In this document: piece by piece, positions 57,481 to 64,000 of the stretch
Numbering within the stretch: position 1 is the first letter of the stretch
How the letters are laid out: the number at the start of each line of letters is the position of its first letter
NCBI GenBank assembly: GCA_900073065.1
Contig: FJOG01000002.1
Coordinates: 1,706,243 to 1,770,242 of the forward strand
Source: Phialocephala subalpina
Taxonomy: Eukaryota > Ascomycota > Leotiomycetes > Helotiales > Mollisiaceae
Direction of reading: 5' to 3'
DNA: 64,000 nucleotides
Translations under genes and position numbers: made by a program
Notes under the pieces: model-generated
Database searches by the model: none
Seen by the model: the letters and a program-made list of their open reading frames with translations, nothing else
What the model was told of the DNA's origin: nothing

Positions 57481-59985
57481 TCATCGACTACTTGCCTCAC
57501 TCTCCGCATAATCCTCAACCTCCCCAACAACATCCGTATCTTCACCGCCACTAGTAACAACCCTCTCACTCCCATGCAACTCCACAANNNNNNNNNNNNN
57601 NNNNNNNNNNNNNNNNNNNNNNNNNNNNNNNNNNNNNNNNNNNNNNNNNNNNNNNNNNNNNNNNNNNNNNNNNNNNNNNNNNNNNNNNNNNNNNNNNNNN
57701 NNNNNNNNNNNNNNNNNNNNNNNNNNNNNNNNNNNNNNNNNNNNNNNNNNNNNNNNNNNNNNNNNNNNNNNNNNNNNNNNNNNNNNNNNNNNNNNNNNNN
57801 NNNNNNNNNNNNNNNNNNNNNNNNNNNNNNNNNNNNNNNNNNNNNNNNNNNNNNNNNNNNNNNNNNNNNNNNNNNNNNNNNNNNNNNNNNNNNNNNNNNN
57901 NNNNNNNNNNNNNNNNNNNNNNNNNNNNNNNNNNNNNNNNNNNNNNNNNNNNNNNNNNNNNNNNNNNNNNNNNNNNNNNNNNNNNNNNNNNNNNNNNNNN
58001 NNNNNNNNNNNNNNNNNNNNNNNNNNNNNNNNNNNNNNNNNNGCGGAATTCCTCTCTCACTATGCCCATCCATATTTTCACCCAAATTTCCATGTCCATG
58101 ACCGCAAGCACACCACTCCTTCCCACTACCCAACAACGCGCCCGCAGCTCCAAAATCAAATGAATACTCGTCACCAATCTCATGAGCGAGCAAGATATCT
58201 TGGTCGAGGATGAGTTGAAAAGCGGGTTCTGGCATCTTGAAGAGGTAGCGGAAGAGGTAGATGGTTGCTTCCATGACGACGAGAATGAGGAAGGAGACTA
58301 AGCCTGACCAGAGCATTCCTACCAGGGCGTCGGAGATTTGGATCCTGCTTCAAGTTAGTTTTGATTGCAAATTGAGGTGACAGAGGTAGCGGAGATGGAC
58401 CCGAGTTGTTCCCAGCCATGATTATCATTTATCACTGAGTATCCGTCAAAGGCTGCGATATCTGCTCTGCTTGGATGTCAGTACGAAGGGCTCTGAGTTA
58501 GGAATGCAGCATACCTCGCAAGTCCAGCAGTTAACAACATCCCAACCCAACCAGCAACTCCATGAACCAAAAAGATCTCATTCGTATCAAAATAACGCTT
58601 CCCAATACCTTGAAAGGAAGCAACAAAGAAGCTCCCCACGATACCGAAAATCGGTCCCGACCAGTACGGTACCTAACTCGTCAGTCTTAATCACTGTTTC
58701 GTATATTTGAACTCACATATCCAGCCGCAGGCGTGACCGCAACGAGCCCAGCTACAGCTCCATTACAGAACGCTATAATCGAGAACTTGCCCGCATTGTC
58801 CGTACGTCGCCCTGTCTTGTCCTTTTTGAATGTGGCCATGTAATCGAGCAATGTTCCCATCACCCCACCCGCACATGCAGCGAGATGTGTCGAGACGCAA
58901 GCCGAGACCCCTCTGAGGTTGGCTCCAAGGGCGGATCCGCCATTGAAGCCGAACCATCCTATCCAGAGTAGAGCTGTCCCAACTACAACATTGACGACAT
59001 TGTGAGGCTTGAAGTCTCTGTTCAGTTGAGCTTTATCTGTACTGGACAGGCGTGGTTCCAATCGAAATATCTGGCGTCTCCATTTGCAGAATATCGAGTA
59101 TACTGCGGCGGTAGTGGCCGAAACAATCTGTATCCCTTGAGTCAGTAATCGGATCCAGCACGAACGCAATTCTTGCCAAAGTTGGACGTGTCTGAAGGTG
59201 GTGGAGAGCCTTACATGTACAACTGTACCACCGGCAAAGTCAAAGACTCCGCCATTGCCTTTCCAATAGTTTGACCATCCAACAGGGTTCCATGATGATC
59301 TCGCAATTGGATCGTATACCAATGTCGACCATATGAAGATGAACACTAGGAAGAATAATGGCCGTCCTTTACGAATAACTGCCCCGCTGACAACAGCTCC
59401 ACTGCCAAAGGTCAGCCAGGTTATGGGATATTAGCTCCGATTAACGTACGTAAAGCAGGCAAACATGCCTTGATAGAAGCAATGAAGGAGCAGAGGAATC
59501 TTAGGACCTGGCACATTGCCATTCCAAGGAATCGAAAGATCGTTGCTGAATGCAACACCATAGGAACCTCCCCAAAGATTATGCGATCCAGAAAAAGTGA
59601 TGGAGTATCCTACAAGAAACCACTATGTCAGTCAGTAATTAGCAGACTGTTGATGTTTGTTATCAGGTCCAAATCATACCTGCACACCAATGATCGACGT
59701 GGTCATCATAGACAACCACATCATGGATAAAGCTGAGCATCTTTCAGATATACCGGAGTAAAACAATCCAAGTCCAGGCACCATGAGCAGTACAAGGGCA
59801 CTTGCTACGATCATCCATGCCAGGTCGCCTCCCTTTTGATCTTGTTAGTGGATTCGCTACAGTAGGCGAAGGGCGCTAACTGAATAGAAGTCGTTTGGAT
59901 TGCTAGCCTTGAGTGCTTTGCTTGAGATATTGAGAGTAGTATCATTGAAGGCACTAGGCAAAGTAAACTCGAAGTTTTGTGACAT
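57481..59985 (-). CDS. Ammonium transporter (Mep/Amt), interrupted by assembly gap
   Basis: Eight exons: 59985-59881, 59832-59680, 59622-59450, 59401-59215, 59127-58717, 58672-58515, 58466-58401, and 58344 through the gap to 57481. Motifs: GGDLAWMIVASALVLLMVPG, QWFLVGYSITFSG, DFAGGTVVH (first pore His), NVVVGTALLWIGWFGFNGGS and FLVHGVAGWVG (second pore His). The C-terminus after the gap (EDTDVVGEVEDYAESEASSR) is acidic. It carries ammonium across the plasma membrane; fungal Mep genes are usually under nitrogen control. An insertion between helices (KWRRQIFRLEPRLSSTDKAQ) is longer than usual. The frames either side of the gap do not match with 455 N, so gap size is wrong or an intron is hidden. 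Confidence 0.88.
57588..58042. other. Assembly gap (455 N)
   Basis: A run of N lies inside the last exon region of the ammonium transporter gene. Open frames crossing it are meaningless. Confidence 0.99.
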
Positions 59986-60594
59986 GATGTAAAGCTGAAA
60001 TGAAGAATTTTTTTATTTCCCGGTGTGGTGCTGGCTGGCAGCGACTCCGTGGACTGAAAAGGAGCATTGGCTGTAGAACTTATGGATGAAAAATTGACAG
60101 ACCTTGTCGCGGTCCCAAACATGGGACCAAGCCGCAACCTAAAGCAGTCACCGAAAGAGGTGGGCAGTGAATGCCCTCAATCTTCACCCGCCCAATCCAG
60201 TCTCTCCTGCGTGGAGACGGCGCTAGGTTCCTGCCATGTTTTGGCTGACAGCGTGGGGCGTCGCGAATCAGCATCTGGGGAGGCGTTTTAAACCGCAGCC
60301 AGTCAATAAGTCAATGTTCACCCCGGAATGTACCGGCTGAATAGAGTAAAGAGGCTCAAAATAACAGCGAAAACGCCAATCAAATTTCCCGTTGATATCT
60401 GGCGCAGTAGCCTGCGGAACCGTTTGCTGGCATTGTCGTAATCTGAGTCAAAGCGCGAATTCTAGGTAAGGCTGGGGGCAAAGAACCAGGAGACATTCGA
60501 CGACTGCACTCTTTTCAACCCAGCCGGTACTCCCTGGAACTATCATATTTCTTGTCTTCAATCAACCTTGCGCACTCTGGAGTGATGACAAAGA
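59986..60594. other. Divergent promoter region
   Basis: Upstream of both the ammonium transporter (minus) and the BTB-like gene (plus). I saw no clear paired GATA sites, the expected nitrogen-control signal, though single GATA-like words occur. Confidence 0.45.
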
Positions 60595-61782
60595 ATGAGC
60601 AGCCCTAGATCCCACAACTTTTGGATACGGGAAGGGAATGGGAAGAAATGGAAATGGCTTGCAGTCAACTCAAATGACGTGGCAAAATATTCGGGCCGCC
60701 TTGGGCGACAGGTCAAAGAAGACAAACATTCCGGGTCTTCGCAGGTCGAACTGTGCGATGGCGTGACAGAAGACGCATTGAAGGTTATCATCAGCTCAAT
60801 ACCCAGCAAAGAAGATGAGGGCGATCTCCCAGTTCTCTGCATCAACGAACGCGATCCGGAATTCGGGTTTGATCAGCTTCTCAGTCTAGCTATAGCCTGC
60901 TGGAAATTTGACTGCGCGATACCACCGGTGTGCGAGAAATTTGCGCAAGATTTCCATGTAAATTGGACGCGGTCACATAAACATGACTTTGCCAAAGAGG
61001 CTCCGAGCGTCTCGAAGGCAATCAATTGGATGTTCATCGGGCTGGTATTCAAATGGGACAGGATATTCAGAGACGCGTCTCGGTTTGTGGTCGTAAAATA
61101 TAAGAGCGATGAGAACAATACAAATCTGCCGCAGGACTTCCAAGGTTAGCTGTAATCTGCTACAATGTTCTGGGTCATGCTAATGCCTCCAGAACTGATA
61201 CGCAACACCCGAAAACGGAAAATTCAGCAAACGTATACTTTCGTGAAGAACTCCTGGATCTCATTTTACGATCCTCCAAACAAGATGTTGAACGAAATAC
61301 ATACACACTTCAAAACAAAGTTGGGGATAGAGCTACACAACTCTCCACCGAAAGGTCTGTTTGAGCGAGCGAACCCAGACAACCTGCTGGTCGAGCTGGC
61401 AGCAACTGTGAAGATCAATCAGTCGGGTCGCCCAAGGCTACCGCCACCTCCACTGGAGTTTGATGCTCCCGCTCCCGGGATCAAAACACAAGGTACTGGT
61501 AGAGGGAGTCTCTTCGCACCTGTCGCTGCATCGGTTGGTCGCGACTTATTGGAAGCGGCGAAAAGGACGATGATGAACAGAGGACATACCGCCAGAAGTC
61601 CAAGTAGCAGCAGCAGCGAACAATCTTGGAAGCAAATGCAAAGCCTCGAGAAGAACATGAACGATTTTCGGACCAGATCTCTCGATGGCATACTTCTTGC
61701 GGACGAAGAATTCATGGACCTTCGCAACCAGCATATCAGACCAATCATCTCGGGATTCCAACCTAAAAACAAACGAGAATGA
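60595..61782 (+). CDS. Protein of unknown function, possibly BTB-like N-terminus
   Basis: Two exons, 60595-61144 and 61193-61782, encode 379 residues. The 48-bp intron (GTTAGC to CCAG, with GCTAAT) joins DFQ to ELIRNTRKRK. The first 180 residues include a segment reminiscent of fungal BTB/POZ-type proteins (VELCDGVTEDALKVIISSIP, FDQLLSLAIACWKFDCAIPP), but the match is weak. The second half is a charged helical region and then a Pro/Ser-rich linker (RPRLPPPPLEFDAPAPG). It closes with a final helix (DGILLADEEFMDLRNQHIRP). I cannot assign a function. Confidence 0.65.
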
Positions 61783-62714
61783 AGAGGAGACTGAAGCAAG
61801 TGTTGGCCTGCACAGCTACACTAGTAGATGGGAGACTTGGTGATAAAGATGACGAAGACCTGAGTATGGTGTTCGAGTCTTCAGTACTTGTATGCGAGGA
61901 TGGTCCGAATTGTCAAGAGAAGCGAGGACTTTTGAAGCGCTTTCGAAACAGACATTGCCACGCTGCAGACTGGCAGATAGGAGTCCCGATTCGCCTGGTA
62001 GGAAGCCTTGGGAATCGTGTGTATCGAAGAAAAAGAGAGCTGAAAGTATGCTCGTATTGCTCGCACAAGAGGACAGATGTAGGAATGCTGATTCCAATGG
62101 ATTTCTGACGCGTGTCGCCCATGGAAAGGCGTGAGAAGAAGGCTCTGGCACAAATGGAGGGTTTCGAAGTTGAAAGAGAAGGAAGGAGAGGATGAAGAGG
62201 AAATCGAAGAGAAAGAGCAAGTGGTTGGCCGTAGATACTAGCATGGCTGTGCTGAGTTTCTTGTATGTAATATTAATGGGCTTCCTGACTGCCTAAACGG
62301 GAAGCCGCAGATCGCCAGATCGCCTAAAGTCCCTGCGAAGTCCCTGGGGCGGAAGGCCTGAGGCTGATTGCAGGGCATATTGAGACAGTGCAAAGCTTCG
62401 TTTCCAATGAATAATTTTCATGAATAATTTTCAACACGACGAACATTAACAAACCTGATGGCTCGCCCCTTCATATTCTTCGTCGCTTGCCCCGGTTTGG
62501 CCCTCGAAAAAGAAATTACCAAAATGCTCGGGATTGGCTACATCAAAAGCAAGAAATGACATCATGGGCTTCCGTGACTGGGCGAGTCCTTCGCGTTACG
62601 CCCTCTCCTTGACGCGTTTACCACAGAGCATCCTCTCTACATCGCATTCTTCTGTCTTTCGAAGATACTCACAACTCTGCGACTAAACAAAACATAAGAC
62701 GTCCAGAGATCAAA
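61783..62714. other. Intergenic region
   Basis: No supported gene; frames at 61779-62244 overlap on both strands and look accidental. CTGAATAATTTTCA-like direct repeats near 62405-62430 are short. Confidence 0.4.
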
Positions 62715-63722
62715 ATGACCTGCAATCCCGCAGAACTAGAAACGCTCCAGCATGACTGGAAGCAAATGTTTCAACATACCCTCCCGGAAGCAGCAACCTC
62801 GAAATCTCCGGCTCAAGTATGTTGTCTCCTTCTCCACTATCACACCTTTTATTGTTCCCTTGCGATTTGTAATTACAACATTTCCTCCATCCAATCTGTG
62901 GACCAAAGCTGACAGCAAGCCTAGCCCAAATGGCCAGTCCATGTTGACCACTGCTTCGCCCGCATAATCCTCGACAAGGTCATTGGAATTGATGTACCCT
63001 GGATGCAAAAAATAAAATCACCAGCATACAAGAATATGTCAGAACAACAACTGCAAGACAGTATCACGTTGGGGCGACAGATTCTGGACGGAGAGGCAGA
63101 TCTTGTGGGACTGGACAACAGGAGTTTAGAAGTGCGGCGGAAGGGCAAAGGGAAGAGCGGCAAAGCTAGCGGGAAAGTTGAGAAGGAGGTTGGGACAATG
63201 AATTCGAAACGGAAGGCACAAGCAGAGGATGAGGAAGGAGTGAATCGTGAGATCAAGAGGTCCAAGAAAGAGTCTTCGAATCCTGACGGGAAAGCTGAGG
63301 AGAAGTCTCCTTATTTCAACAAAACCGAGCCCTCGAGCGTAGGAGACAAATCAGATGACCTCAAAACATGGCTCAAGAAGATCGCGCTTTCAGACAAGAC
63401 AACTTTCCAGAAGAAGGTCCTTACGGCTTTATGTCAAGTCCCAAGAGGGAAATATTCAACCTACGGCGCCATCTCCGATCATCTCAAATCATCACCTCGA
63501 GCAGTAGGCAACGCCTTACGAAACAACCCTTTCGCACCTCATGTTCCTTGTCACCGAGTACTAGCTAGCGGCGGTGGACTTGGCGGCTTCCATGGAAGTT
63601 GGGGCAAGAATGGGAAGGAAGGGCTGCATGACGATAAGAAGCGGAAGTTACTTCGAGAGGAAGGAGTCAAGTTCGACGGGCGAGGAAAGGTCGTTGGACC
63701 TCCATGGGCTGGCTTTTTCTAA
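62715..63722 (+). CDS. Alkylguanine-DNA alkyltransferase with N-terminal extra domain
   Basis: Two exons, 62715-62816 and 62925-63722, encode 299 residues. The C-terminal ~115 residues are the 6-O-methylguanine-DNA methyltransferase domain: TFQKKVLTALCQVPRGKYSTYG, PRAVGNALRNNP and the active-site PCHRV. The alkyl group is transferred irreversibly to that Cys. The first ~110 residues form a different domain (PKWPVHVDHCFARIILDKVIG, SPAYKNMSEQQLQDSI), joined by a Lys/Glu/Ser-rich linker with KRKAQ and EIKRSKKE, likely nuclear localisation signals. The usual alkyltransferase N-terminal lobe is replaced. It is expected in the nucleus, repairing alkylated bases. The role of the extra domain is unknown. 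Confidence 0.88.
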
Positions 63723-63991
63723 TGTCAATGAGATGACCACCATTCCTCCCAAATTGTGTATGCGATTGAGCGTGCACTGGAAAGTGAATTCGACCTCAGC
63801 GACTTCCCTAACCAAATATTCTAATACAAGAACAGACATTGCTTCATTGGCCGCCCAACCAATATACCACTACCTAAAACTCTATAAATACCCATCTGCA
63901 AGCAACCTAAAAGATCCCACCGTACCATCGAATCAGACTTCCTTCACGTATCACGCTCCTGCTCTTGCGTACAAACACATAGTTTTCGATA
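63723..63991 (+). promoter_or_regulatory. Promoter of the next gene
   Basis: A TATA element (TCTATAAATA, 63881-63890) lies about 100 bp before an ATG at 63992. CCAAT-type boxes are at about 63845 (ATTGG) and 63858 (CCAAT). This is a well-formed fungal core promoter. Confidence 0.5.
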
Positions 63992-64000
63992 ATGGACCAA
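63992..64000 (+). CDS. Likely start of a gene cut by the window edge
   Basis: Only ATG GAC CAA is visible after a TATA-containing promoter; the product cannot be told. Confidence 0.3.

Noticed and set aside
57384..58316. Long open frames across the N run
   Set aside because: They are open only because N is not a stop. The true C-terminal frame after the gap ends at 57481.
1..64000. CRISPR arrays, prophage, transposase genes or a biosynthetic cluster
   Set aside because: No regular spacer repeats, integrases, transposases, synthases or polyketide/peptide modules were seen; this is ordinary eukaryotic chromosomal DNA.

Overview
The window is nuclear DNA of a filamentous ascomycete (Pezizomycotina). 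The signs are many short GT-AG introns (mostly 44-70 bp), a Pth11/rhodopsin-type fungal membrane protein, a bZIP factor with a DUF3425 tail, a Q/N/Y/G-rich Sup35, a Yrb30-type RanGTP-binding protein and a fungal Ssp120-like EF-hand protein. A Leotiomycete is my guess, but the sequence does not prove it. There is one assembly gap (57588-58042).

Layout. 1-11 kb: a coiled-coil protein of unknown role, an aldo/keto reductase, a bZIP-DUF3425 factor, a glycine-zipper protein and a CorA-type metal transporter. 11-16.5 kb: a secretory EF-hand protein, an FAD monooxygenase broken by a one-base frameshift, and a small unknown gene. 18-24 kb is a compact housekeeping block of two divergent pairs: BFR2 (ribosome biogenesis) with IND1 (complex I Fe-S assembly), and SPF30 with a CWC16/CCDC130 factor (both splicing). 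24.5-32.5 kb: an 8-exon rhodopsin-like membrane protein, an unusual tRNA-Pro gene and YRB30. 33-40 kb: SUP35 (eRF3) with a puzzling small ORF just upstream, a SIRT5-like sirtuin and TRM2. 40-47 kb is gene-poor and holds one small unknown gene. 47-53 kb: a 1,781-residue WD-repeat scaffold protein. 53-64 kb: a diverged DnaJ-X co-chaperone, an ammonium transporter crossing the gap, a BTB-like unknown, and an alkylguanine-DNA alkyltransferase with an extra N-terminal domain. The next gene begins at the right edge.

Most gene models were rebuilt by joining exons by phase. Where the join restores a family motif (bZIP basic region, IND1, BFR2, YRB30, Amt, rhodopsin-like) I consider it reliable.

The most unusual object is the tRNA-Pro(AGG) gene at 28318-28505 (minus). 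Besides a normal short anticodon-loop intron it has two extra insertions of 49 and 51 nt. Each runs GT to AG, carries a CTAAT branch-like motif and has the size of this genome's spliceosomal introns. Removing all three segments leaves exactly 72 nt that fold as a complete tRNA.
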